Source of the DNA: Hymenobacter lucidus
Lineage (GTDB): Bacteria > Bacteroidota > Bacteroidia > Cytophagales > Hymenobacteraceae
Direction: 5' to 3'
Length of the DNA stretch: 64,000 bases
NCBI RefSeq assembly: GCF_020447265.1
Contig: NZ_JAJADR010000002.1
Span: forward strand, 930,001-994,000
The position numbers and the translations under genes are program-made. Numbering within the stretch: position 1 is the first letter of the stretch; every line of letters starts with the position of its first letter. The notes beneath the pieces were generated by a model. The model had not been told where the DNA came from and did not search any database. It saw only the letters and a program-made list of their open reading frames with translations. Shown piece by piece: positions 44,377-53,271 of the stretch.

Positions 44377-45572
44377 CGGCCCGGCATTGACTTGGTCGTT
44401 ACCGCCTGTTCGAAGGCATGCTCGTACTGGGCCGCGCAGTTTTCCATCGTAAACTCGGTGCTGGCCCGTTGGCAGTTTTGTACGTGGGCCGCATACAGGG
44501 CCGGTTCGGTGCAATACCGCCGCATGGCGGCCGTGAGCATCGCCAAATTGGGGGTGTAGGTGGCCGGCTCAATGTCTACCAGCTGCCCCGTTGGGCCAGT
44601 AGTGGGCTCAATCAGCTCAGGAATACCGCCTACGCGGGTTGCAATAGTAGGCTTGCCAGTTACCATATATTCGATAATGGCTAGCGGCAGCGCCTCGGCG
44701 CGGAAATACGTTGGCAGCAGTCCCACGTCAAAGCCCGCCACGAAAAAGTCCGGGTTGGGCACCTGGCCGGTGAAGATGATATCAGTGTCAGACCCGAATT
44801 CAGCCTGCAGGCTTTGCAGATAAGAGCTGCCGCCCACCAGTACTAGCCGCAATGGCCGGCCTAGCCCAGCGGCTTTCACCTGCTGAAAAGCTTGAATAGC
44901 GTATTTCCAGCCTTTATCCTCAATGCCGCGAGCTACCATACCAAATACAAAGGCTTCAGCCGGTATATGCAGGGTACGGCGCGTTTCAGCAGCATCGTAA
45001 ACTTTGGTTACTACGCCGTTATACACCGTCTGCACTAGTGGCAGATCGGGTAGGGCCTGCTCCAGGTTGTGCTGGCAGTAGCGCGACACAGCCAGAATCC
45101 GCTCGGCCGTGCGCAAGACCGGCGCAAAGTCGCGGCGACCTTCCAGCAGAAACTTGTTGTACTCGCCGTGCTCGGTAATCACAAACGGAATGCCCAGACG
45201 CTGGGTAAGAGGCGCACATATTTCGTCCGAGACGGTAGCGTGGCTATTCACCAGCTCGATGCGGTAGCGCTGCAGGCAATCGGCCAAGTAGGCTTGCTGC
45301 CGCTGCTTATAGAAGGTGGCCGGCCGCCCCAGCCGCTGTTGTAGCGCGTTTACCTTATAGGACCAGAACGTACTGCGTGGGTTATCGGCCATTGACAGCA
45401 CCTTCACCTGCGGCGGCAATAGGCGGGCTACCAGCGCCGGATCAATCAGCTCGGCCCGCTGGTTGAACACAAATACATCGTGGCCGCGACGGCACAGCTC
45501 GGCGGCTAGGTTCATGGCCAGCACCTCTCCCCCACCTACCTGCAATGACCACGTGGAAATCAGTATCCTCAT
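44373..45572 (-). CDS. Glycosyltransferase family 4, paralogue of the following gene
   Basis: 399 aa GT-B enzyme. MRILISTWSLQVGGGEVLAMNLA, LVNSHATVSDEICAPL, FVITEHGEYNKFLLEG, QTVYNGVVTKVYDAAE, FVFGMVARGIEDKGWKYAIQAFQQ, VGLLPTYFRAEALPLAIIEYMVTGKPTIATRVGGIPELI. Same architecture as 43063-44376, with 4-bp overlap, so the pair probably arose by tandem duplication and adds successive or alternative sugars. It is the head of the minus-strand GT run; the ABC flippase gene lies 92 bp upstream. Confidence 0.93.
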   Translation of the reverse strand: MRILISTWSLQVGGGEVLAMNLAAELCRRGHDVFVFNQRAELIDPALVARLLPPQVKVLSMADNPRSTFWSYKVNALQQRLGRPATFYKQRQQAYLADCLQRYRIELVNSHATVSDEICAPLTQRLGIPFVITEHGEYNKFLLEGRRDFAPVLRTAERILAVSRYCQHNLEQALPDLPLVQTVYNGVVTKVYDAAETRRTLHIPAEAFVFGMVARGIEDKGWKYAIQAFQQVKAAGLGRPLRLVLVGGSSYLQSLQAEFGSDTDIIFTGQVPNPDFFVAGFDVGLLPTYFRAEALPLAIIEYMVTGKPTIATRVGGIPELIEPTTGPTGQLVDIEPATYTPNLAMLTAAMRRYCTEPALYAAHVQNCQRASTEFTMENCAAQYEHAFEQAVTTKSMPGR

Positions 45573-45664
45573 TATTGCTGCTCTATTCGTTTGTCAAGCG
45601 CTGAATATGTTTTATTTCTGATCTAGACTGCTATGCATAATGCTATGCAAACAGCGTAGTTCGA

Positions 45665-47437
45665 TTAAACATGTCGCTCAATCAATTCGTCGTAGGTATG
45701 AACGGCAATGATTTTTCCGTCCTTCAGCTCATAGATTCTGTCGCACTGGCGCAAGGTGGTAATGCGGTGTGCAATGATAAGGATGGTGATATCAGTGGCA
45801 GAAAGCTTGTTAATAGCTTCACTCACTTCTTTCTCGGTCTGGGTATCGAGGGCACTGGTCGCCTCGTCCATCACCAGGATTTGCGTCTGCTTGTACATAG
45901 CGCGGGCAATGCCAATCCGCTGGCGCTGTCCACCAGATAAGCGGGCACCACGCTCACCCGAAACAGTATCCAGGCCTTGGGGCAGGGAGGCTACGAATTC
46001 GGCCAAGGATGCCTGTTCCAAGGCATACTGCAGGCGCTGGGGGTCAGGGTTGGTTTCACCAAGCGTAATATTATCGCGCAGCGAAGCCTGCATCAGAAAA
46101 GTATCCTGCTTTACGTAGCCTACCAGCCGGTGCCAAGCTTCCGTATTGTCTAAGCGCAATGGCACACCATCAACCCGGATTTCACCATTCTGCTGGGTGT
46201 AGAAGCGCAACAGCAAGTTCATCAAAGTTGTCTTGCCAGAGCCAGAGCTACCGATAAACCCAATTTTCTCGCCCTTCTTAACAGAGAAACTTACTCCTCG
46301 CAAAACCGGTGTTTCACTACCTGGGAAGGCGAAAGAGATATTATCAAACTCAACCTTATCCTGAAACTTAACCGCCGACTGCTGCTCAACTAAATGCTCC
46401 TGCCATTGTGGTTCCTCATAAGCATCCAGCGCCTCCAGCGTGTAGAAGTGCTGCTTCATCATAACCATGCTGGCCAAGATACGGTTGACAGATGGCATCA
46501 GCTTGTAGGCTGCCGCCGCAAACAACCCTACAATCGTAATTAGATTGGTGGAGTCGCCTGAGAAAAGCAGGGAGTAAATGATGATGGTGCTGACAGCCAG
46601 GATAGAAACCATTTCAATAATACGCACTGGCAACAATCCATATACGTATGCTTTGGCATCCAGACCTTGCATTAACGCTTGATTCTCATTTATGCGCTGG
46701 CGGAACAGCTGCAGTTTGTTGGCAAGCTTTAATTCAACATATCCAGCAAAAGTATCGCTCACAATACCGTATGCTTTGGGCGCCTGTAAGTCGCGCTGGT
46801 TGCCCAACTCTTGGGACCGGTTCCGCAGCAATTTGTAGGTAATAACAGTAGCCGGAACAAGCGTAAAAGCCAGAATCACAAACAAAGTGGGCTGATACAC
46901 CAAAATACCTAACACCACTATTAGCACTATTACAATTTCAGAAAGCAGTACAAATACTTGCCGAACAATACCATTCAAGTAAGAGTTAGGTACAGTCAGC
47001 ACTTCGTTGACAACTTCAAAAGTGCCTATTTCCTGAAATTTCCAAAAAGGCAGACCAATATATTTAATATACTGACTATCAATTATTTTCAAGGCAATTT
47101 CAGCGGTAAATTTGACCTGCTTATAATTAATCCAGCTGATAAAGATATTTTTAATTAAAAAGAATATAAAAATAACAACAACAACAAAAATAAAGAATCC
47201 TGCTTCGGTCTGAAAGCCAGTTGACTTATACAGGTACGCAGACCACTTTTGGTCCATAACAGATCCTGGGTGCGAAGCCAGCGTCACTACAGGAATTAGC
47301 GATGCCAGGCCAAATACATCCAGAAAGGAAGTGAATAGTTGCAGCAGAAACATCATTATCGCCCGTTTCTTCTCGGCCGGCGACAGATAACGCATGATGC
47401 TATTGACTGCTTCTGTCAGAATGTTATTTTTCAACAT
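45665..47437 (-). CDS. ABC transporter, fused permease-ATPase (PglK/MsbA-like flippase)
   Basis: 590 aa half-transporter working as a homodimer. Six membrane helices lie in the first 320 residues (FLLQLFTSFLDVFGLASLIPVV, FFIFVVVVIFIFFLIKNIF, QVFVLLSEIVIVLIVVLGILV and so on). The ATPase domain has Walker A GFIGSSGSGKTTLMNLLL, signature RLSGGQRQRIGIARAM and Walker B QILVMDEATSALD, with the His switch in IIAHRITTL. Without a Wzx in the window, this is the likely flippase that turns the undecaprenyl-linked glycan to the periplasm, as PglK does. A possible promoter precedes it at 47524-47557. Confidence 0.92.
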   Translation of the reverse strand: MLKNNILTEAVNSIMRYLSPAEKKRAIMMFLLQLFTSFLDVFGLASLIPVVTLASHPGSVMDQKWSAYLYKSTGFQTEAGFFIFVVVVIFIFFLIKNIFISWINYKQVKFTAEIALKIIDSQYIKYIGLPFWKFQEIGTFEVVNEVLTVPNSYLNGIVRQVFVLLSEIVIVLIVVLGILVYQPTLFVILAFTLVPATVITYKLLRNRSQELGNQRDLQAPKAYGIVSDTFAGYVELKLANKLQLFRQRINENQALMQGLDAKAYVYGLLPVRIIEMVSILAVSTIIIYSLLFSGDSTNLITIVGLFAAAAYKLMPSVNRILASMVMMKQHFYTLEALDAYEEPQWQEHLVEQQSAVKFQDKVEFDNISFAFPGSETPVLRGVSFSVKKGEKIGFIGSSGSGKTTLMNLLLRFYTQQNGEIRVDGVPLRLDNTEAWHRLVGYVKQDTFLMQASLRDNITLGETNPDPQRLQYALEQASLAEFVASLPQGLDTVSGERGARLSGGQRQRIGIARAMYKQTQILVMDEATSALDTQTEKEVSEAINKLSATDITILIIAHRITTLRQCDRIYELKDGKIIAVHTYDELIERHV

Positions 47438-47523
47438 TTTTTTACTTAGGAACCTAGATACAGAGAAGGTTATGCGCTGAATCCCAGCACATCTACAGCT
47501 GTCCGATCTAACACTTCAAGCTG

Positions 47524-47557
47524 CAAAGGTACGGGATAAATGCCTGAGATATCCCAA
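47524..47557 (-). promoter_or_regulatory. Candidate promoter of the flippase gene
   Basis: Minus-strand TACCTTTG (47524-47531) fits the -7 consensus TAnnTTTG; TTG at 47555-47557 lies 23 bases upstream, at the upper end of the spacing known for Bacteroidota -33 elements. The ATG is at 47437, giving a leader of about 80 nt. Confidence 0.35.
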
Positions 47558-47784
47558 CTAACTACTCAGGACCTCACTGCTGCACTGGTAGGCTACCACA
47601 GTAGACAGGCTTAATTAGGCCTTTTTAGGCCTTATGCAGGAGCATAATATGGGGCAGTTTTTGGCCAGCACCGCGCAAAACCGCGCGGGTCATTACGCTG
47701 GTGGCCGTCGGATGGTTACAGGGTCTTGCTTACAACGGGCTCAGCTTAGTGTTAAGCCTAGTTGCTACCTCTATTTGCATGACT

Positions 47785-47828
47785 TTGCCAGCTACTGTCA
47801 ACATTAGTGCGCTGACGGTAGCTGGCAA
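47785..47828 (-). terminator. Hairpin behind the 47855 glycosyltransferase gene
   Basis: TTGCCAGCTACTGTCA (47785-47800) and TGACGGTAGCTGGCAA (47813-47828) pair over 15 of 16 positions (one G-T) around a 12-nt loop, 27 bp past the stop codon of the gene at 47855. No strong T run. Confidence 0.6.
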
Positions 47829-47854
47829 GCATAAGGTTCCCTGCCCTGATTGGT

Positions 47855-48775
47855 CTAGCGGCCCAGTAGGCGTTGCATACGTACTACTTTTTGCCCTGGT
47901 ACGCCCAGCTTAGCTAGTATGTACAATACCCGGCTCACTACGTCCCGGCTATCTTCCCAACGCACCTTCAACCAATGCGCTGCCTTCGGGCTGCCTATCT
48001 GATAAAGCAACTCTGAGCGCAATCGTGTCTGAGCTTTGATAATGACATCGGCTTCAGGGCTAGCTCCACGGTGCTTGTTCAGCAGCATCAGGGAGCCTTC
48101 TTCCATCTGACGCTTACGCGTATCGAAAACGGCATTACCATGTCTGCGATACCGGGCACTTACTTTAGGCGAGTACACAAATTTATATTCTCTCGATAGT
48201 CGCAGCCACATATCCCAGTCTTCAAAAGGCAGGCTTTCATCATACAAACCCACCTTATCAAAACAGGAGCGCCGCATGAGTACACTCATGGCAGCTACTA
48301 CACAGGATTTGAGCAACGTCAGGAAAATATCCTCCGGGTGAGGAATAGCAAAGTCGTTTGGCTGGGGAATGGTATTACCAGCTGCATCCATGAACTCAAT
48401 TGCACTGGTAATAACGCCTACTTCTGGGGGTGCATTAAGCAGCAACGGCACTTGAGTAGCCAACTTATCGGGCAGGTACACATCATCAGAACCAATGATG
48501 CAAACAAATTCTCCCTGCGCCTGAGTTACAATATCATTACATACCCGGCACACCCCAAGATTAGTAGTGTGGCGAATAAGTTTGCCATTTACCTCTGGAT
48601 GCTCTGCCAGCCATGCCTCCGCTACCGCTACCGACTGATCGGGAGAGGCATCATCCACAATTATCAGCTCGACATTTGGGTAAGTCTGCAGACGTATGCT
48701 TTCCAAAGTCTCGCGTAAGTATGCTTCATTCCCGTAAGAAGCGACACCAACCGTAACCAAAGGCATTTTTTCCAT
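47855..48775 (-). CDS. Glycosyltransferase family 2
   Basis: 306 aa from the ATG at 48775 (MEKMPLVTVGVASYGNEAYL); an ATG at 48823 would add 16 residues. GT-A core with VELIIVDDASPDQSV, LGVCRVCNDIVTQAQGEFVCIIGSDDVYLPDKL (metal-binding SDD), and ESLPFEDWDMWLRLSREYKFVYSP carrying the ED-x-D-x-W catalytic motif. A soluble enzyme. It is last in the minus-strand block fdtB-fdtA-fdtC-GT2 and may transfer the amino sugar made by that block, which is inference from position. Confidence 0.92.
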   Translation of the reverse strand: MEKMPLVTVGVASYGNEAYLRETLESIRLQTYPNVELIIVDDASPDQSVAVAEAWLAEHPEVNGKLIRHTTNLGVCRVCNDIVTQAQGEFVCIIGSDDVYLPDKLATQVPLLLNAPPEVGVITSAIEFMDAAGNTIPQPNDFAIPHPEDIFLTLLKSCVVAAMSVLMRRSCFDKVGLYDESLPFEDWDMWLRLSREYKFVYSPKVSARYRRHGNAVFDTRKRQMEEGSLMLLNKHRGASPEADVIIKAQTRLRSELLYQIGSPKAAHWLKVRWEDSRDVVSRVLYILAKLGVPGQKVVRMQRLLGR

Positions 48776-48933
48776 GAATCTGTACTGTGTGAAAAATTTC
48801 CGGCTTTGGTAACGAACTGCCATAAGGAACTAGCATCCTATTCCAACCAACGGAATTGGACGATGCTAGACACTATCTTTTCGTATTATCCCACTCAGAT
48901 ACTATCGACCATTCAACTTCCACTAGTCAGGTA

Positions 48934-49509
48934 TCAGGCGTCAAGCGTTAGGCCGGTGCTCGTTTCACGATAGATGCGTTGGCCATCAGCAGAACGCCAA
49001 AGGCCAGGCTCAGCAGCCAGCAGCTTCTCCCCGGTCTCATCTACCCACCCTCGCTGCCGGGCTGGATTGCCATACACCAGTGCATAATCCGGTACATCGT
49101 GGGTAACGACGGCGCCACTGCCCACCAGCGCGTAGCGGCCTACCGTAGTGCCAGCCAATAGCGTACTATTGGCCCCGAGAGAAGCGCCCTTGCGTACTAC
49201 AATAGGCAGCAAAGTAAAATCCTTATTTTTACTTCGCGGGTGCAAATCATTAGTAAATACCACATTAGGCCCTACAAATACATCATCTTCCAAGGTGGTG
49301 CCACGCCAAAGATAAATGCCGCACTTCAGGGTCACATTGTCACCTAGCACTACTCCTGCTTCGGCAAAACAATGGTCACAGATATTACAGTTTTTTCCTA
49401 CCTGCACTCCTGGTAATAAGTGCACAAATGCCCACACGGTAGTGCCAGCCCCGATATCGGTAGTCTCAACTAACGATGAAGGATGTACATAATAGTCTGC
49501 GGTGTTCAT
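48934..49509 (-). CDS. Hexapeptide-repeat sugar N-acetyltransferase (FdtC-like)
   Basis: 191 aa from the ATG at 49509; another ATG lies three codons upstream at 49518. Left-handed beta-helix from hexapeptide repeats: VHPSSLVETTDIGAGTTVW, VQVGKNCNICDHCFAEAGVVLGDNVTLKCGIYLWRGTTLEDDVFVGPNVVFTND, LPIVVRKGASLGANSTLLAGTTVGRYALVGSGAVVTHDVPDYALVYGNPAR. This matches the WbpD/WlbB/FdtC group that acetylates 3-amino sugars on nucleotide carriers. It follows fdtA by 38 bp and would finish dTDP-3-acetamido-3,6-dideoxyhexose. Confidence 0.82.
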   Translation of the reverse strand: MNTADYYVHPSSLVETTDIGAGTTVWAFVHLLPGVQVGKNCNICDHCFAEAGVVLGDNVTLKCGIYLWRGTTLEDDVFVGPNVVFTNDLHPRSKNKDFTLLPIVVRKGASLGANSTLLAGTTVGRYALVGSGAVVTHDVPDYALVYGNPARQRGWVDETGEKLLAAEPGLWRSADGQRIYRETSTGLTLDA

Positions 49510-49547
49510 TTCAGGCATTGTGAGTGATAAATGTGGGTTACTGTATA

Positions 49548-49958
49548 CTAGACAGTGGTATTTTCAACCAGCTTTACATACTCATAATAGCTGCGGATGT
49601 AATCAGCTTCTTCATATTCCATTGATGCCAAGCATAACAATACTGCACCATGTCCAAATTTTATTTCCCGCCAGCACATCCGAGGAATGTATAAAACTTT
49701 GCTTGGATGATCGAGCAGGAAAGTATGCCTGACTCTATCGGGCGTTTCTACTGTCATTTCAAGGGTGCCATGCAGTGCAATAATGAGTTGTTGCAACTCA
49801 TAGTGCGCATGATGCCCGCGAATTTTGTCGGAAGGAACGTCAAAAGTCCAGTATGCTCGCTTTATCGCAAAAGGCAAATTTGCACCTTCAGCTACTACTA
49901 ACCGCCCAATATCTTCCGATCCAATGTCGGGCAATGAGAGAATGTGGGGTTGCGTCAT
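49548..49958 (-). CDS. dTDP-4-keto-6-deoxyhexose 3,4-ketoisomerase (FdtA/QdtA-like cupin)
   Basis: 136 aa small cupin. Signatures: LPFAIKRAYWTFDVP, IRGHHAHYELQQLIIALHGTLEM with the catalytic-type HAH, VLYIPRMCWREIKFGHGAVLLCLASMEYEEADYIRSY. The A-S-x-x-Y-x-E-x-D-Y-I-R ending is diagnostic of FdtA/QdtA/WxcM ketoisomerases. It moves the keto group of dTDP-4-keto-6-deoxyglucose from C4 to C3; whether the product is galacto (Fuc3NAc path) or gluco (Qui3NAc path) cannot be read by eye. Downstream of fdtB with a 169-bp gap holding a long inverted repeat. Confidence 0.85.
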   Translation of the reverse strand: MTQPHILSLPDIGSEDIGRLVVAEGANLPFAIKRAYWTFDVPSDKIRGHHAHYELQQLIIALHGTLEMTVETPDRVRHTFLLDHPSKVLYIPRMCWREIKFGHGAVLLCLASMEYEEADYIRSYYEYVKLVENTTV

Positions 49959-50039
49959 TAAGGAAGTATTTATTGAGTGCCGAAGGTAAATAGCTATACT
50001 AACAAAGAATATGAACTTTGCTACCTGCCTTTTTATGAA

Positions 50040-50115
50040 CTACAGTTTGCCGAGTCAGCCAACGCCTTGCGAGTGAAGGGCGCCGTAAACTGTCGTCTGA
50101 CTCGGCAAACTGTAG
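50040..50115. repeat. 19-bp perfect inverted repeat between fdtB-like and fdtA-like genes
   Basis: CTACAGTTTGCCGAGTCAG (50040-50058) and its exact inverse complement (50097-50115) enclose 38 bases. It begins 13 bp past the stop of the aminotransferase gene. There is no T run, so it may be a processing or stability stem within the operon rather than a terminator. Confidence 0.8.
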
Positions 50116-50127
50116 GATTCTTTAGGC

Positions 50128-51237
50128 TTATGCGCCAGCGTAGAAACTCCGGATTGCCGTAGCAACCGCTGCGACATGCTCAATGGTCATACCAGGCCAC
50201 ATGGGTAAGCTCAAGCTTGTACGAGCCAATTCCTCCGCAATAGGATATTGTCCTTCGGCTATAGCTAGATGCGCATAAGCTTCCTGGCGGTGTGGCGGCA
50301 CCGGGTAGTGAATAAGTGTCCCGATTTCTGCTGCCGTAAGATATTGCTGGAGTGCGTCTCGCTGAGCAGTGCGCACTACATACAAATGGTAGACATGGGT
50401 GCTACCTTCAGCCGTAGTAGGTAGCTGTAAATCTCCGATTCCGGCTAATTGCTCATCGTACCACCGGGCAACCTGTTGACGTTGAAGTGTCCACTCGGGC
50501 AGATAGTGCAGTTTTACCGACAATGCTGCCGCCTGCAGTTCATCTAGGCGAGAATTGTAACCGATTACTTCGTTGTAATACTTGCGCTGCGAGCCGTAGT
50601 TACGCAGTGTTCGGATCTTTTCGGCAACTGCCTCATCATTGGTTGTTACAGCTCCAGCATCACCCAGAGCACCCAAATTCTTCCCCGGATAAAAGCTTGT
50701 CCCGTTGGCATGCCCCATGCTTCCCGTCAGGTTGCCATCAGCTGAAGCTCCCTGCGCCTGCGCATTATCTTCAATCACAAGCAAGTTGTGCTGCCGGGCA
50801 ATTTGCATAATAGCCGTCATTTCACAGGCCTGCCCGTAGAGGTGAACTGGCATGATGGCGCGGGTACGAGCTGTAATAGCCGCTTCAATTCGACGCGGAT
50901 CAATATTATATGTCGCTGGATCGGGCTCTACTGGCACCGGCGTAGCGCCTACGTAGGATATAGCCAGCCAAGTAGCTATGTATGTATTTGAGGGTACGAT
51001 TACCTCATCTCCCGCACCGATACCCAGGGCCAGCAGCGATAAGTGCAATGCATCGAGCCCATTGGCCACCCCAACTGCATAACGTGCACCGGAGAACGTG
51101 CTATAGGCTTGCTCAAAATCCAGCACATGCTGGCCAAGCACATACCATTGCGAATCATACACGCGGCCTAAAGCCGTCATAATTTCTTCGCGAATGGGCT
51201 GATGCTGAGGCGAAAAAGAAAGAAAAGGAACTTTCAT
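50128..51237 (-). CDS. dTDP-3-keto-6-deoxyhexose transaminase (FdtB/QdtB-like)
   Basis: 369 aa PLP enzyme of the DegT family. Schiff-base lysine K186 in [19 protein letters not shown] (the FYPGKNLG variant of FdtB/QdtB/DesV), [42 protein letters not shown] and [14 protein letters not shown]. It aminates C3 of the ketoisomerase product with glutamate as donor. Together with the following FdtA- and FdtC-like genes it makes dTDP-Fuc3NAc or dTDP-Qui3NAc. ATG at 51237. Confidence 0.88.
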   Translation of the reverse strand: MKVPFLSFSPQHQPIREEIMTALGRVYDSQWYVLGQHVLDFEQAYSTFSGARYAVGVANGLDALHLSLLALGIGAGDEVIVPSNTYIATWLAISYVGATPVPVEPDPATYNIDPRRIEAAITARTRAIMPVHLYGQACEMTAIMQIARQHNLLVIEDNAQAQGASADGNLTGSMGHANGTSFYPGKNLGALGDAGAVTTNDEAVAEKIRTLRNYGSQRKYYNEVIGYNSRLDELQAAALSVKLHYLPEWTLQRQQVARWYDEQLAGIGDLQLPTTAEGSTHVYHLYVVRTAQRDALQQYLTAAEIGTLIHYPVPPHRQEAYAHLAIAEGQYPIAEELARTSLSLPMWPGMTIEHVAAVATAIRSFYAGA

Positions 51238-51473
51238 ACGAAACTAATGAGCAGAGTTACAGAATGGCAAAAGTAGGGAATGTTCTATACTGATGGTATA
51301 AGTTGAGATTTTCAGCTCGCTTGTTATGCCTAGCTGCCAAGGCCACCCACGAAGTACTAGACTATCATTCAACAGCTTACCTACCTGTGTTCAAAACCTC
51401 CTGCCCCACTTCCGATCAAGCTGCGGAATTAGAGTGAATACCAGAGCAGCAGCAACAAGTTTAACTTGAACAC

Positions 51474-52565
51474 TTAAGCAGAAGGCTGGCTGTAAGCCAA
51501 GCGCATTTTTCTGGCAGCCATTTTATTGGATAACCAACGGTGCGCTCGGCTTTCCAATAGATGGTAAGATAAAATGGCTAAGATAAGATTAACAGCCAGA
51601 ACCAATAAGCTTGATTTAATACTATGTGGTGCAAGTACACCTTTTAGAACTTTACCTTCAAGAACGAGCATAATTACAATTTGCCAGATGTAAAAGCCGT
51701 AGCTTACTTTTCCCAGATAAGCTAATACTGGAGAGCTTAGCAAGTTTAGCGGTAAGCCTGGGTTCCGGCAGATACCAATAATCAGTACTATTAAGACTGG
51801 CAGTAACAACCAATTGTGGCCAACATAACCTTCCAAAGAAGGGCCAAAGTAAGACAAATAGACGAACAGTATGCCAATACTAATTATTGGCGCCCATTTC
51901 GGCACTTGCCAGTCGAAACGGAATATCAGCACTGCTAAAAGTACTCCACAAACAAATTCGGGTAAGCGTGCTGGGGGGAAGGGATAGACCCAGTTAAAAA
52001 GCTTCATTTCCGAATTGAAAGCGGCGAATAAACCAGGCAAGGCAGCTAATACAATAACAAGCAGCAATAACATTACTATAGTACGCTGCTTCAACTTCAA
52101 TGCTACGGGCAGCAATACCGGAAACAAAGAATAAAAAAACATTTCGGCAGATATAGACCATGATCCACTACTATACCACTCCATCGCAACTGGTGGTATC
52201 CAAGCATTCAGAAACGTGAGGTTAAGAAATACTAACCAAGGTAAATTAGCCGGAATTTCGTGCATTAATACCACAACCACTATTGCAGCTAACAGTCCTG
52301 CTAAGTAGACCGGACCCACGCGAATAATACGCTTGAGAATGAATGGAATAAAGAGAGTTGGCCCACGGTGCTCACCCATATGGCTGTAGGTGAGAACTAG
52401 GCCTGACAAAACAAAGAATATATTTACTCCTAGAGCGCCCTGGCCGATAATATTATTTAAACGCCAGCCAAAATCGGGCAGTATACCACGAAGTTGTAAG
52501 TGAAATAAGAAAACATACAAAGCTGCAATAAACCTCAGACCGGTTAGTTCTTTTATTTCTCTCAT
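51474..52565 (-). CDS. Acyltransferase-3 family membrane protein
   Basis: 363 aa, about ten membrane helices. It starts EIKELTGLRFIAALYVFLFHLQLRG with the conserved R and the catalytic-type H of the FxxFHxxxL pattern, then GALGVNIFFVLSGLVLTYSHMG and FILKRIIRVGPVYLAGLL. Members add acetyl or other acyl groups to sugars of surface polysaccharides. This one is a different branch from the two related genes at 54435 and 55853. Separate promoter at 52620-52650. Confidence 0.92.
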   Translation of the reverse strand: MREIKELTGLRFIAALYVFLFHLQLRGILPDFGWRLNNIIGQGALGVNIFFVLSGLVLTYSHMGEHRGPTLFIPFILKRIIRVGPVYLAGLLAAIVVVVLMHEIPANLPWLVFLNLTFLNAWIPPVAMEWYSSGSWSISAEMFFYSLFPVLLPVALKLKQRTIVMLLLLVIVLAALPGLFAAFNSEMKLFNWVYPFPPARLPEFVCGVLLAVLIFRFDWQVPKWAPIISIGILFVYLSYFGPSLEGYVGHNWLLLPVLIVLIIGICRNPGLPLNLLSSPVLAYLGKVSYGFYIWQIVIMLVLEGKVLKGVLAPHSIKSSLLVLAVNLILAILSYHLLESRAHRWLSNKMAARKMRLAYSQPSA

Positions 52566-52619
52566 TTTATTTTAAAGAAGCTTGAAAACAGCAAACCACA
52601 CAAAAAGCTTTTTGTCGTC

Positions 52620-52650
52620 CAAAAATACATCAAATATATTATTTTGACAA
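52620..52650 (-). promoter_or_regulatory. Candidate Bacteroidota promoter for the 51474 acyltransferase
   Basis: On the minus strand TTG (52648-52650) is followed after exactly 20 bases by TATTTTTG (52620-52627), matching the -33/-7 consensus TTG-N19-21-TAnnTTTG. The ATG is at 52565, giving a leader of about 50 nt. The best promoter match I found in the window. Confidence 0.5.
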
Positions 52651-53162
52651 TAAAAGCATGAATCAATGATTATTCAGATAGAGCAGATTCATATCTAAGT
52701 GCGTGGCTTTAGCTTGGGACGAACAGGCCTAAGGATATTGAGACCGGTGCTCCTAGAGAGCAAAAATCTACCTGAAGCTGAGCAATGGCATGCCAGATAC
52801 TTAAGGCTAAACCTTCTTAAGTTGCAGAAGTCCCAAGTTTGAACTGCGCTCAACAGCCCCGCAGTGGAGCAGCAACACACGATTTGTCCCAACGTCAAAA
52901 GCTGCAGCCCTATACTCTGTTGATCAGCTACATGCGCCGACACTCTCCTACAACATACGTCGGCCTAGCTGCTGAGCTATTCAGTATTTAACCCACTGTC
53001 ACCTCCTACTCCAGTCAATCAGGTTTAGAGCTTGCTAGGCATAGCAAGTGCCCCAGCGAATGGCTCAGTGTACCGACGGCAACTTGCTATTTCACTATTG
53101 ATCGGCTGACCCCATTGTACCAAATTGTGGCCTACGTCGGACATTCAAGGCCGTCTATGGAG

Positions 53163-53201
53163 AAAACAAGAGTCTGCTTGAAGTTAGCAGACTCTTGTTT
53201 T
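53163..53201. terminator. Terminator behind the GT8 gene
   Basis: AAAACAAGAGTCTGCT (53163-53178) and AGCAGACTCTTGTTTT (53186-53201) pair perfectly over 16 bp with a 7-nt loop and A/T flanks on both sides. It lies 71 bp beyond the GT8 stop. Confidence 0.85.
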
Positions 53202-53271
53202 ACAAACACTTATTTCAAAAAGCATCTTTAAATAGAATGCAATTCATTTTCACACTCTGTATATATAATTT

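Larger units (their letters stand above)
47438..47854. other. Intergenic region upstream of the flippase gene
   Basis: 417 bp separating two minus-strand transcription blocks. It holds a candidate promoter for the flippase (47524-47557) and a terminator-like hairpin for the upstream glycosyltransferase block (47785-47828). Between them (about 47560-47780) nothing is recognised; a 70-codon plus-strand frame there looks random. Confidence 0.5.
52566..53271. other. 706-bp gene-free stretch
   Basis: The left end (52566-52680) is AT-rich and carries the promoter of the acyltransferase gene; the right end holds a terminator (53163-53201). The roughly 450 bp between show no credible coding sequence on either strand; the longest frame (52695-52943, minus) has no protein character. 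I see no IS ends. Confidence 0.5.

Noticed and set aside
51268..51275. TACTTTTG promoter element ahead of the FdtB-like gene
   Set aside because: The -7-like octamer is present on the minus strand, but no TTG lies 17-23 bases upstream; kept out of the feature list.
52695..52943. 82-codon minus-strand frame in the 706-bp gap
   Set aside because: No domain, mixed Cys/Ser/Leu composition, no ribosome-binding or promoter support.
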